DNA of 64,000 nt, taken from Henckelia pumila. Taxonomy: Eukaryota; Streptophyta; Magnoliopsida; Lamiales; Gesneriaceae. The stretch lies in contig NW_027331841.1 in NCBI RefSeq assembly GCF_033568475.1, positions 61,001 through 125,000 on the forward strand. The letters are read 5' to 3'. Below, piece by piece: positions 46,101 through 58,687 of the stretch. Made by a program: the position numbers and the translations under genes. How positions within the stretch are numbered: the first letter of the stretch is position 1; every line of letters starts with the position of its first letter. The notes beneath the pieces are model-generated. The model did not search any database, was not told the origin of the DNA, and saw nothing but the letters and a program-made list of their open reading frames with translations.

Positions 46101-49100
46101 GATAACATCTTCTGACTTGTAAACATCATCCATTGGAAGATTCTTCTCCAGAACCTACAAAGGTATAACTTACTGAAGAATGAATGAAAGACTGAAACGA
46201 GTACCGTGTTTAATCACAAGGAACAAATGAATGGGGCACCTGCAAATGGTCACCAAATAATTTGATTTGTGAAGTCGCTTTGTCATCACGAATTCCAATG
46301 AAAGCTTCAAAAGTAGCCTAGAGGCAAACAGTATATAAGGTACAACACTAGGGAGAAAACAATCATAAAAACATAATATTTTTGGGTATCCAAACAATAT
46401 TCTGGGGTTAGTTGTGTGGTCATGAGTATAATTCCATGCAAAATATGTCTAGAGTCATCAGCAGTCATATGACCAGTTCAGGAAATTTTTATGGAAGTCA
46501 TTGCTTTGTAGCTTGTACCTCTCGCTGAGTTAAATGACTGAGTTATGTGAGCATATTCATACAGGATAGGAAAACAAAAGTAAAGGCAGTTTCACTACAA
46601 ACAATGCCCTTATTTATGGTGACCATGAAGAATACCTTGTATCCAAAAATTGTGTCTTCATATGTCTCATATGGGCCAATGGTAACATCCAGCTTTGAAT
46701 CCTTGAAGAGAGAATTAAAAACAAAGCAAATAAATTTTCGGCTCAATGGAGTGTAATCATGAAGGCAAACAGAGCATATCTTAAACTTTTCTACAGAGTC
46801 ATGAAACGGTTTATAAGATGCTAATGAAAATTATATCATCATAAAAAGCAAACACTAAGAATAACATTTTCACATCTGTTTCTTCCTCTTACATCAGAAT
46901 ATTGCAAGAAATCTAAGTACCCCCAAATTTTATTTTTTGCCTGTTTGTTAATCACTACTCTCTGCCAGTTGCTCAGATCAAGAGTAAAATTATGAACGCC
47001 CAAAATGCAAAAGTGGTCATTGTGGTTTCACCCACAAAAGACATGAACAATAATGGCTACCAGAAATGGGCTTTACAAGTTAATCATATACTAATACAAC
47101 TAGACAGATTGGAACAAAGAAAACAATTAGTGTCAATTAAAAAATATATACACAATGAAAGATGCAAATATGAACCAGAAATTTCCTCATCTGCATCTAA
47201 TTTCGTGTGTAATTTCAAATTTATGCGGTAAAGTGTATGGTTGAGTGTTTTCTGCAATGCCAGAAATATCATACGCCTCATTCATCCACCAAACCAGTTT
47301 ATCATTCCCAACGTCAAATAAAATATCATTGCCTCATTTTCAATCTTTTCCCAGAAGTATCTTTTTATCAATCTCTATACTTCCAACAAAATCATTATAA
47401 TTAATTCAACGTTTCACCAATTCCTAAAAATATAATCATCATATAATATTTTAATCAATAATATACTATACCTTAAAATATCTCACTCTAATAATCATGC
47501 ATACAAAATTACAAATATGTTCAAACATAAGCTAATAATATTTACTAAACAAAATCTTATATAATTTGATACGCACAGTAAAAACTCTCTGTCTAGAAAA
47601 TAATGCAAAAGATACCTTTTATCTCCTTAAGCCATTTCTCATAATATTTCTAAAAACTTTTCCTCAAAAAAATAAAAGTTAAAACCAAACATTTGCAATA
47701 AAATCTTTCACTAATACAGGAGATTATTTTTTATAAGAAACTGAGAATATTAATATTAGAAATAAAGATGATGGACCGGAGGTCAACTCAACAAAGAACT
47801 AACAAATAATAAGACTCCAATCCGTAGAAAGATCAGACACAAATAATGATTTAAAATCAACTGTCGACTGAAACCAACAAGGAACCCTGACCTTAATCTT
47901 TTCCCGACAATCTTCAGTTAACTAATACAAGAGATTCTTCTGTTTTTGTCTTTTTGTATCTAAAAAGAATTTAAAAGGTAAACGATCACTGCACTAGCTG
48001 TCTAGCTCACTGCACTAAATAAAGAATAACAAAAATGTTCTCCTGCCATATAACTTTTGCCATGAAACTTAAAAACTTTCTCGTTAGAGGGCAAATTTAG
48101 CTACAATAATGTTAAAATGAATCATAATTCTGATGAACTAACCAGTTCCATCCATGCTATATCGGAATCATAGTATTCATTTGACAGCAAAGCATCAGCC
48201 TTGCTATGCAAAAGTTTCTTCAAACTGCAACAGTAGAAAGTAGAAACCAGCCATCAAAAACCAAGTTAGTGTTGCCCAAGCAATATACCTTATTAAAATA
48301 TGATGAACAAGCACAGTGCACCTGGAAAAGTTGGTAAAATCCCCAGCTTTGTGCAATAGAAAAGCTATTTTTTCCAAGAAAGAACGGTATTCCTCAGAGT
48401 AAGGGACAATATATAGATCATGAGCATCACCAGTACATTCAGATATGGAGGATGATACTGAATTATCCAAGACTCTTTCACTTTCCCTTTTGATAACATT
48501 GAAAAAGCCAGTGGCTAATTTTTTCTGTTCCTCTGGGAGACTATTTTTCCATAATTCAAATTCCTACAAACAAGAAAAGAAAATTTAATCTGAGTTGTGT
48601 CTTGTGACCACCACAATGGAGTCCACATGAAATGTCACAAAAGTAGATTAAATCGATGTCAAGCCCGATTATCTTTTGTCACACATGATAAATACCATTT
48701 TATCCATATCTGGAGGATAAAAATTAGCGCCAGATGGTTTCACAACAGGAAATGCCATTCTATATTCAACACCTTTCCACCCTGCCACTGACTTTGTAGC
48801 TTCAGAAAGCAGCTTCACTGCGGAGTCTGCAGTAGTCAAAAAAGCCTCATTTTCGTCCAAACAGGACCTGCAATGGGAGCATGGTTATGGTGAGACCTAG
48901 AGAATACCAAGGTTATGAACAGAAAAAGTCAAAGTAAAGATTTCATGAAATAGGAAATTCTAAACCTGATGTCTAGAGACTGTGAACCTGATAAAATTGA
49001 GGTTCACCAAAAAATCTAAAGTGAACCAATAGCAACATTTCCAGAACGAATAAAAGTTGTGCTAGTGTTTTTTGTATGCTTTCGAGCAAGAGGATAAGAG

Positions 49101-49639
49101 GAAAGATACAGACAAATATTGCCAAAGATGTATCCGCACAATAGTTGTACTATTTCCTTGGTCGTTCAAATAATAAAAATAAACAGAAATACTTTAGATT
49201 GCCCAGGAAAACGACAAAATCCCCCAAGTTGCCACACATAATCCTCTGGCATAATAACAGACGGCTAGAGAGATATATATGGAGATTATTATGTTTAGCG
49301 AACTAGTGGAAGAAATGCCAACTGGTTGTAGTCCTTTGGACACCTAATGATAGATAGTCGAATAGATGCATAGATGGATTATAGATGTATAAAGTATTAG
49401 TGGGACTGGGACATAAGGCCAAGAAGCATCATATGGAGCAAACATACCATGGACTCTTGTTGACCAGATAATACATCCATTTCAATTTGTCCAACTGAGA
49501 TTCATCAGCATGCTGCTCTAGCCAATCTCTTAGAGATGGATTGCTGCACCAAACCTGTTCTCATCAAGATAGAAGACGAAATCTAAATAGAGATTGAGGA
49601 AATAGTTCATCAAAGTATTCGACAAGCCAGGCCATGCAT

Positions 49640-49705
<66 letters not shown>

Positions 49706-52700
49706 GTTTGTGAATTCCATGCCAGCTAAGATGAACAACGGACAGTCTATGAAACAAATAATATGATCCCAGATTTCATTTTAAGAGCCCTTTTGTCAAA
49801 TGCATTATTCAACCAAAATGTGTAAACTTTTATGTTTGTAATGATCAAGATCCAGGAACAACAGCTTGATCCGTGTCATCATAGTGTCTTATCATAATGA
49901 TATGAAACTGAATCTGAAAGTTTCAGCTGCCACCTAAGCAGTTACTCGTAATTCCCAGGGAATATTTTATGAAATGATGATTTACACGACCTCAGACCAC
50001 ATGCAACAAAAATATGAAACCTAACTGCAGGTTTTTCAATTAACATCACAACTACTTTGAATTGTGTATAACTGGCCCCATAACCTCAGAATTTAAATAG
50101 AAACATAAAAAAAAATCAGAATAAAAAAATGAAGATGAATAATATGGCACAAGATGCTCAAGCTCTAGATATGCAAGTTATTCCACTTGATTGCACCTCA
50201 ATTTTGGAACATGCATTCTGCATTGAAATTGTTAGAATTAGTTTCATCTGAAACATAGTCATTCCCCCTGTAAAACAGGCATGTATAAAAAAATATCAAT
50301 TTCTGATATAGTAATGGCATAAAAAATAACCTGATGAAAGAAAATTTGGTCCATGATTCTTGCAGCCTTAATAATTAGTTTCAGGGCGTCCTTGTCTGCA
50401 CTGCTGAGCCCCGTTAACTGTCAAGCACATGAGAACAAATTAACCAAGTGCGGGCAGCATCTATGAGGTATTTTCTTGATGAAAATGAGTCATACAATAT
50501 AACAATATTCAGTTTTCTCTTTCGGATCGAAAAATAAAAGGCCCGGTATTTTTTTGTGCTTGCATAAAAAAATTTTACAAATTAAACCACGAAAAACAAA
50601 GGGAATAAAAGTGAATGTTATGGCACGCAGTTCCTACAATCACTCTTGGCCAGTGTTCTAAAAATCGGCCTAGGCACCCCGCCTAGGCGCTTAGGCACCA
50701 GCCGACAGCACCGAATAAGTGCTAGTCGGCCAGCCTAGGCGTCCTAGGCGGACTTAGGCGGGCCTAGGCGGGCTCTAGGCGGCCTCTAGGCAGCCCTAGG
50801 CGGAAATGAATTTTTTTTTTGGGCTTTTAATTCATAAGCCCAGTAAAAAAATGACAAAAAAAAATTATTACCCTTCCACAAAAACCCTTTCAACGTCGTT
50901 TCCAAATAAAAGAGAAGAAAAATATGGAGAATAATAAGTAGAGAAATTTATGGAGAAGAAGAAGTAGACCAAATTTGTGGAATTTTATTAGTTATGTCAT
51001 TTTTAACTCATATTAAATTTGATGTTATCGTGTTGGAGTTATAATATTTGATTTATTATGTTATACCGAGGAATCCGCCTAGCGGTGCCTAGTCCCCGCC
51101 TAGGCGCTGGTCTGGCCCGACTAGCGCCTAGCGAATTTTAGAACCTTGCTCTTGGCTGTGAGCATTTGCATGAAGTAGTCAACATCTCGTACACTTGAAT
51201 TATCCATACATCCTTTGCTAACATTTGGGAGGGGATAAGATAGGGTATCAAAGTTAAACCTCTGCTTCAAGTGATACTGGAGCATAACGATTTAGCTGCT
51301 TCTGTAGAATCAAAGCACGTGCTTCAGCATTTTGTTTATACCTAGAATATAAGCAAAAATTATATCATGAAGTTAAATGAGAAGTGCATAAGAGACATTG
51401 AATACTTTACTCTAGAGGTGTTGAACATATCATATGACATAAAAATATACCAGAAGAACAGTTTAAAAAATGGTATTTTACAAGCCTATTATAATACAAA
51501 ATGAAATAAATAAAATTTTGAGTTACTAAACATAGCATATAATAAAAAGTCAAAATACTATAGTTCTGAAATTGACAAACTGCGAATGCAAGGGCAAACA
51601 AAAGGGTTATCTATTTCGCTATGGATAAAAAACAAGAGACAATTTGGAGAAAATCCAAAACTCTCCATAGCATACCTTTTTGCCAAAATTTCAAAGAGCT
51701 GGCCGTATTGATCATTATTTACATCATAGGGTACATACTGCGGATCTTCTTTCAGAAGCAAGTTTCTATACTCCTCTAAGGAGATATATTTAATGGCTGA
51801 CACCTCAGACTCCTTCAAAAAGCATAGAACAAAGCATTGGCATCAAAAGGCTTCCATAAGAAAAATAACATGGAAGAGATAATATCAGCAATCGAAACCC
51901 GGTAACTGTGGTGATAATACAACATAGATAGGCATTTGATTGAGGAATGGCAATAATAACAGAGACAGAAAACACTTCAGGAATGTTTCGCAGAATATGA
52001 AATCACGAGTACTTGGTAAATGCCAGTGTCACTGATTAGCAAGAACTGAATCTCGATCGGCACGACAAAATGAAGTTATTTCAAGTGAAGAAAGAAGTCA
52101 TTGACAAAAAAGAGGGATTACTGGTGTATACTAGTCAGAAACTCTGCTTAAAAATATATATATGTCGTGAAAAGATAAATGTGAGATGCAACTTAAGCCC
52201 GACACAAGTGTGTAGAGTACAATGGATGCTTCAGATACAAAGTAAAAAATTCAGGTGTACCGGAAAAGAATAAAATGAGTAGATACCCCTCTGGTTTCTA
52301 TTGTCACCTTTTATTAAATTCTCTCATTTTCTTAAATCACTAATAATATCAACCATGAAACAATATATTAAAAAGACAAAACTGTGGGACGACATTCGTT
52401 TTGCTAACAAGCATGAGAACATTGTTTAATGTTTTGTAACTAGTGTTTTCTAACTAGATGAGGCATTATGCAAAATTTAGAGAAAAAGGTTGAACATTCT
52501 TGAACCGATGAGTTAAAACCTCCTGACCTGTAGAGTAAACGCCTCCAACGGAATAGGATCTATGGTTGTGACAAGGTACACATCATTGTATTCATTGTTA
52601 ATGAATTTGCCGTCATTTATGACACTGCAATTATATCAAGAACATATCCAAAATGAACAGCTTTGTTAGCAAACATTTGTCCATAGGAGTAACAAATAAG

Positions 52701-54465
52701 TTGATTTAAATTGATTTCTTCTGCTAATGAACCAAGGCTAACACTATTTTACAACGAAAAAAAAAATGAAATAATAATGGCTAGAAACATGAAATCAAAT
52801 AACACAACGAGATACGTGAATGTATTTGCAATAATAGTTTTCATGATATAAATATTCATTGATGGATTTAGTTTCGGCAAAAAAAAAAATTTGCATGACA
52901 GACGAATTTGGTTATTCACAAAAAGAATGCAAACAGACATTACAGACCTACCAATTACTGATGACTGGTGTTCACCACTGGGCGTGAAAAGATGAAAAGT
53001 TAAACAAGATTAGCAGATTACTCATTTTGAGATTTTAGAGACCAACCACTCTTGAAGAAAAACAAATAGTAGTTCAAATGCATCCTTTGGAAGCATAATA
53101 CCAAGCTCTTCATGCAGTTCCCTCCTGCAAGCATCAATGGGAGATGAGCAATGTTCCCTAATTGAAGTAAGCAGAGATGCAGAGTGCGTCTACCAAGTTA
53201 TAAGCAAAAGGAGACAGTACAAGGGTAAACAGTTTTAAAAAAAGCAGATAAAACTATGTATATTTTGCTCATGCATTTAAACAGCCTATCACAGAACAGA
53301 TATGCAGCACCTGGCTTTATCTGTAGTATCTTTGCAGTACTAATGAAATTAACGTTCCAGACAAGTATTTATATTTAGTCAATGTCCAATGCTTCAATAT
53401 TCAGTAAATTTCATGTAGACTTTTGACATAAGGAATGACCTCTACTTTTTATTATTTCACCATTTCCAAAACCAGGCTTTCCTTGACTATATACTTATGT
53501 CAGGTAAATCAGACATCAAAGTAGAAAAGTAAAATGTTTGTACAATAAATCTGCAGGGGGCACTAATAGGAACCATCGTCGAAACTCGATCTCTTGTAGG
53601 ACCTCAGTCTTTATTTACTGGTCACCAATACTAGTCATATTTATGATACGAAAGATGATCATGGAACATGACTCATTGAATCATAAACAACCGGGAAAGG
53701 ATGAAACTAATTGAGACTCAAAGCCTCTAACTTTCTGCACTGGCAATGCAAGAAAAACCATTTGATTCTACCATAATCAACAAAAATAGATAAGGAATAC
53801 CTTGCTGTGACAAGAGAAGAATCACCAGCAGAAATATGACCTGCACTAGAAATATCCCACTGCCCAGGCCACGAGTCTTTGCATTCAGCACGTAGTTGAA
53901 GGAGGAGTTCTTGGGTGCTCTCAGCAAATATCCACACATGAACAGCCCGATGATAATCGCCATCTCTGTGGACATCTCCCCTATAGAATCACACTCACTA
54001 TATAACCACAGGAGAAATATATTCAACAATGCTCGCAAATGGCAATAGATTCTACGGGCGAAGCAAACTTTGAGGATTAAACACCGCGTTTTATAATTAA
54101 TAACACTTAAAATACAGTGTCAACAAATTTCCATAGCCCACCATGAAATCCCAAAATCATCCCTTGCATTAAAATATAAACAATAGAACTAACATAGCTC
54201 ATCCTATCGTCAGACGAAAAAGCAAACGACCACAAAAACTCATTGAAATAGAAAGGAAACGAAAATGAAAGAAAATATAAAAACATCCCACGAGCACGAG
54301 AGATGAGGATTCAAAGAATACACGACAAAATCAACACTTTTCCTTCAATATCTTCTCATTTTTCACTTTATAAAGAGAAGGGGTTTACCTGGGTTTGGAG
54401 ATGCCAGTTTTCTCCCCAATTTTGGTCAGTACATCAAGGTGCTCTTCAATATGATCCTCCGCCAT
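43137..54465 (-). CDS. NUDT3: Nudix hydrolase / dipeptidyl peptidase III fusion (NUDT3 type), 21 exons, 778 aa
   Basis: Twenty-one exons with GT..AG introns: 54465-54389, 53980-53801, 53124-53047, 52624-52528, 51812-51676, 51341-51260, 50417-50331, 49554-49448, 48867-48696, 48563-48322, 48224-48143, 46701-46636, 46317-46240, 46154-46059, 45818-45712, 45572-45404, 44858-44775, 43806-43712, 43624-43534, 43459-43313, 43199-43137. They sum to 2337 nt in frame. Residues 30-170 form a Nudix domain whose box runs 73-95 (REL.EELGI), with Asp79 at the first Glu position. The rest is a peptidase M49 domain with zinc motif HECCH (596-600) and the downstream EEAKAD helix (629-634). Arabidopsis NUDT3 (At1g79690, about 772 aa) has this fusion. 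The Nudix part hydrolyses nucleoside-diphosphate-type substrates; M49 enzymes release N-terminal dipeptides. All key residues are present. Confidence 0.94.
49643..49700 (-). repeat. (AG)n microsatellite, 58 bp, in a NUDT3 intron
   Basis: About 29 uninterrupted AG units, CT on the transcribed strand, just upstream of exon 8 in the intron between exons 7 and 8. Likely length-variable. Confidence 0.95.
50651..51148. mobile_element. hAT-like MITE in a NUDT3 intron, 498 bp
   Basis: Starts CAGTGTTCTAAAA and ends TTTTAGAACCTTG (imperfect inverted repeat). It is flanked by a perfect 8-bp duplication CTCTTGGC (50643-50650 and 51149-51156). The first 170 bp are packed with CCTAGGCG words, and related words recur near the right end. 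It lies in the intron between exons 6 and 7 and does not touch splice sites. Confidence 0.85.
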
Positions 54466-55635
54466 TTCTTGTCCGACGGCTAGAGAAAAGAGTGACAGCG
54501 AAATGGGTCTCTACATGAGTTGACGATGAATCGGAGATGTTAAATTAAACACATTTGAGTAAATAAGCTTTTGAAAGTGTTTTTATTAAAAAAAAAAAAA
54601 AAAAAAAAAAAGCATAAGCAGTTTGAGTGGTGGAATAAATGTTAAAAAGATATTTTTTAAATTAAAACATAACATAAGTCAAAAATTCAAAATTTATGGC
54701 TTTTAAAAAGCACTTATTTGAGCTTAAATAAGTATTTTTTAAAAAAACGGCTATTGTAACCAAACACATAACTTTTTAAGAAAAACACTTTAAAAAAATA
54801 AGTTGTTTTAAATTATCTACTGTTCCTAAACGATTAAACTATCAATTTATTCTATTGAACAATTTGAAATGGCATGAGTTATTTTTTTAGTTATATTTTA
54901 ATAGTTGAAATGAGCGGGATCGTAACTCATTATTTCATGAGACGAGTTGAAAATTTATATTGAGTTGTCAATTGTTAATTATATTTGATTGATTGGAACA
55001 AGTTATCGTAATTTGTTGTTCGATTAGACGAGTTGAAAAATTCTCAATCTAATCTACTTATTTGACGTGACGGATGTAGCCAAGAGACCAATCCATTTTC
55101 GGCTCAGTCTATGCTAGCAGACGGGCACTGTTCAGTCTGTCAGCATCAACAGATCGGATCACGCGACAAATCAAATCATTTTATCTGTAGTTTGATCCAG
55201 GCCGTTGAATCCCCACCCAAGCACTGTTTGATGGGGTAGGATAGACTGACCCCCATTTTCATGGTTTTACCGACACTTTTATGTTGAAATGTAAATGATT
55301 CCCGATTAATGGCTACAATATTTGGAATTTTGCAATATTAATGATGTGTATTTGTTTTGATATTAGATGCTATCAAATTTTATTCTTAGTCATTTATGGT
55401 TTGATTTTTGACAATTGTTGATATGGCAATAACAAGTTAATGCAATACAAACGTAATATAATAATAATATAAAAAAACTAGAATCTTAATCTTTTAAAGA
55501 AAAAAAAAAGACAAAAAGCCGACGTGCTAAAATCAAAACTTGACAAATAAAGCAAAGAGAGAAATAAAACAAGATATGGTCTTATTTAAAAAATACTAAT
55601 AAGTTGTTTTTTTGTTTTTTTTTTCGAAAACAAGC
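54466..55635. other. NUDT3 upstream region and MITE-like AT-rich spacer
   Basis: No gene seen. Positions 54560-54830 carry a long A run (54588-54611) and AAGTGCTTTTTAAAA-type words on both strands, like a decayed MITE. A TATA box for NUDT3 is not evident. Confidence 0.45.
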
Positions 55636-55643
55636 TTTAGAAG

Positions 55644-55991
55644 CAGTGTTCTAAAAAGCTCACTTAAGCGACGCTTAATCTTGCTTAAGCTTTAATACGC
55701 TTGAGTTCGATTAAGCGACCGCTTTTTAGAACGGAAGATTTTATTTATTTTTTAAATGAAAATATTTTTATAAATATGTATATTTATAGTTTAGAACTTA
55801 AATTATCTATTAAATCATATATTTATTGTTAATCTAACATTTTATTTAATGTTTGTCTTAAAAAAAATTAAAATTATAGTAAAAATTGAAAACATTTTTT
55901 TACGCTTAAGCTCGTTCTAAGTCGCTTAAGCTTGAAAAACTTGAAGTTTGACCTTCACGGTTCGACGCGCTTCACGCTTTTTATAACCTTA
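55644..55991. mobile_element. hAT-like MITE, 348 bp, related to the one at 50651
   Basis: Starts CAGTGTTCTAAAAAGC and ends GCTTTTTATAACCTTA, with 8-bp flanks TTTAGAAG (55636-55643) and TTTAAAAA (55992-55999), two mismatches apart. Its subterminal words are CTTAAGCG where the 50651 element has CCTAGGCG. No ORF. Confidence 0.6.
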
Positions 55992-55999
55992 TTTAAAAA

Positions 56000-56834
56000 A
56001 ATAAATGGGAAAGATTCTATGCTTCACTGCATACCTAATGGAGGCAAAAACTCCTATGAGACTGTCTCAAGGGTCATTTTTATGAGACGAATCTATTGTA
56101 TGAGTTATCCATTAAAAGGTATTACAATTTATGTCAAAAGTATTACTTATTATTATAAATATGGGTAGGGTTGACCCGTCTCACAGATAAGACCGTCTCA
56201 CAGGAGTGTTACTCCCTAATGGAGTATAGAATCTCTCGAATATATAGATATAATTAATTGCTTTAATTTTTGAATATGAAGTTATTTTTTTTACTTCGAG
56301 ATAATTGATTATTTGAGGCCATAAGTTATTTAGAAAAATGGGTCAATTAATGTATCTGGCCAAACTACATATCATAATTAATTTCATAGACAAATAGCTT
56401 ATAGCTAGCTCAAGTCTTAATGCTTCGAATTACATATGCAACTTGCTAGGCAGAACACTTTCAGCCACAGACTCACGCATAATCTATAGAATTCAATAAT
56501 TAAACTGGCTATAAACCAAGTTCAAGCCACACGTAGTACTGTAGAACTCAATAATTACGTGTTTATTATTGACACTGAAAGAACATGTCGTGCACGTGTC
56601 TTTTGAATTGTTTCCTTATTGCATTCAATTTCTATATTTATAGTTTTGCCTTTCTTAGAACAAGTGTTAAAATTGGTAATATCAGTTATATTTTGATACG
56701 AAACATTTGATTCGGATGATATATTGTTTTCATACTTTGTAGGTTCTTATTTATGGAAATATATTGAAGATCTATTTATAGGAGTGCTCGGACCGATCAG
56801 AAGAGATAACGAGATAGAGAGATCAAGAGAGTGA
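56000..56834. other. Spacer between MITEs and the right-hand Copia element
   Basis: Apart from the MITE at 56051-56206, AT-rich sequence with no gene. Confidence 0.45.
56051..56206. mobile_element. Small MITE with GTCTCA termini, about 156 bp
   Basis: The left end CTCCTATGAGACTGTCTCA pairs with the right end TAAGACCGTCTCACAGGAG with two mismatches. A second GAGACG/CGTCTC pair lies just inside. It looks like the abundant plant TGAGACGGTCTC repeat family. Its superfamily is not assignable here. Confidence 0.55.
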
Positions 56835-58673
56835 TGTTGGATCTCGGATCTCTATCATGCCCAAGACGCAGCGGAAGTTTAAAATTTTAATTTTGACATT
56901 CAAAATATTCTTGGACACTCGTATGGTTTAAATAAAGTTTATAAGGTGTTAAAAGATTTATACCTATCAATCTTAAAAGATTGACGATGGCTCCAACTAT
57001 TTCGAAACAATTTCGAAAATAGCTCTTGTTGTAAATCCCTACGAACAATCAACTGGAGTTTCACCTTTCTTCAATCTTCGAATCAGGTACACGACCGGAT
57101 TCCCTGTTCCTCTTCTAAATTGCACTTAAAAGAAGAAGAAATTTAACATTGAGAATTTTGAATTGAAGAAATGATCGTATCATTTCTTCTGTCGAATACC
57201 AGAGCCAAAGGAAAGAACAGAGAGCCGAAAAAAGAAAGCTAAATAATGCTTTCAATTATTCCCCTCAATCAATTTATGTAACTCATTCAATTCTTTTTTT
57301 TTTAAATATATTATATAATAATATAATATAAACATAAGGTCCCACAATAATATAATATATAAATATATTATATTATATTATATATCTATATATATATCGA
57401 ATATATATAAATATATATATATATATATATTATGGATCTTTATCTCCAAGTCTTACTTGAAAAAATTAATTAAACCCTTTTTAATTAATATTGCTCTCAA
57501 AATTTCTATAAGCCTTTATAAATCATTTATAAAGCTTATCTATCAATCCAGTCAAATTTGTTTATCATAAATTCAACTCTTTGAATTTATTATCTCAACA
57601 GGAACAGGAAAACCAGTACTTGTGTAACCCTCAATGGTTCAGGGATACAGCTAGTTGTGGGTCCAGGCTTACCCTTATTAGCCTCATTCTATGCATCAAC
57701 TCCTTGATCATAAAATGTCCGAACTCATTTCTGATTTAACCCATCGAATCATGGTAAGAGCGTTAAGTAGCACCGCCCCATGATTCCCTAGGTATCACTG
57801 ATAGTGCCTGCAAGAACCAGTCGATTATGGTTAACGTACAGTACAGTCCCTTCATCTCATATATCCCGATCGAAACTGCAACCATTGGTTCATCGAGGGT
57901 TGCACGTGAATTTCAATAACGATGTGATGTCTTTGAGAATACATAGTGGCATCGCATGTGTAACATGGTAAACAATTTACTCTACTACACATCTTACACT
58001 CTGGCCAGAGATTCCATGCACTATTATCTCATTTTATCACATAGGATATCCACACCCATAGGTGAGCGGTGAATCCCCGACTACAATGCATTGGCTCCTA
58101 CATGTGTCGCAACTGTACCCAACCTCGCCACCTGATGACCCTCATGGAGTCGGTAAACGAGTCAAAGTAAAGTCCTAGCATGTAGAGCCTCAGTGTTGTC
58201 CCGGTTCGTAAGGACTAATGGTGTACAACCATAACCACGGACTTATCCACTCGATGAATGATAACCACTTGGGAAGTCCGAGGAAGGGTAGTTCAGTGAA
58301 CTCATCGTATGAGCACCAATCTGTATGATTGAACATCTCTATGTCCATACCAATGAAACGTGGTACACATCATCACATATTCTAGTCTCGAGCTCGAGCG
58401 ATCCTTATCCTTATTTCGGACGGCTCAATCGACTAGGAACTTGATTTAGAATATACAGTAATTAATAATATGTGTTTCATAATTGCCATAACATGTACAA
58501 CCTCATATCTTACTATAGTATATTCAAGGTCTTTATCTATGCAACTTGCATGGATATACAGATAAAGAAAATGCCAGATAAAAGATTAATTATATTAAAA
58601 TAAAGATTGTTATTACACTTGAGTCAATAAAATCCCTGACCAACATTTGTCTTGCAGGGCATCTACTCTAACA
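56835..58673 (-). repeat. 3' LTR of the right-hand Copia element
   Basis: Plus-strand ends TGTTGGATCTC and CTACTCTAACA, about 1.84 kb, abutting the minus-strand polypurine tract CAAGTGGGAGAT (58674-58685). It includes an AT-dinucleotide-rich stretch at about 57355-57430. The outer boundary rests on the terminal TG motif, as the partner LTR is out of the window. Confidence 0.75.
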
Positions 58674-58687
58674 ATCTCCCACTTGCC

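Noticed and set aside
46543-47281. Open frames within the large NUDT3 intron and around exon 12
   Set aside because: They cross exon borders or lie wholly in intron sequence and show no domain.
52930-52990. Exon-like segment (TGGTGAACACC...) in a NUDT3 intron
   Set aside because: Including it breaks the frame. Joining exon 3 directly to the exon at 52624 gives the expected protein.
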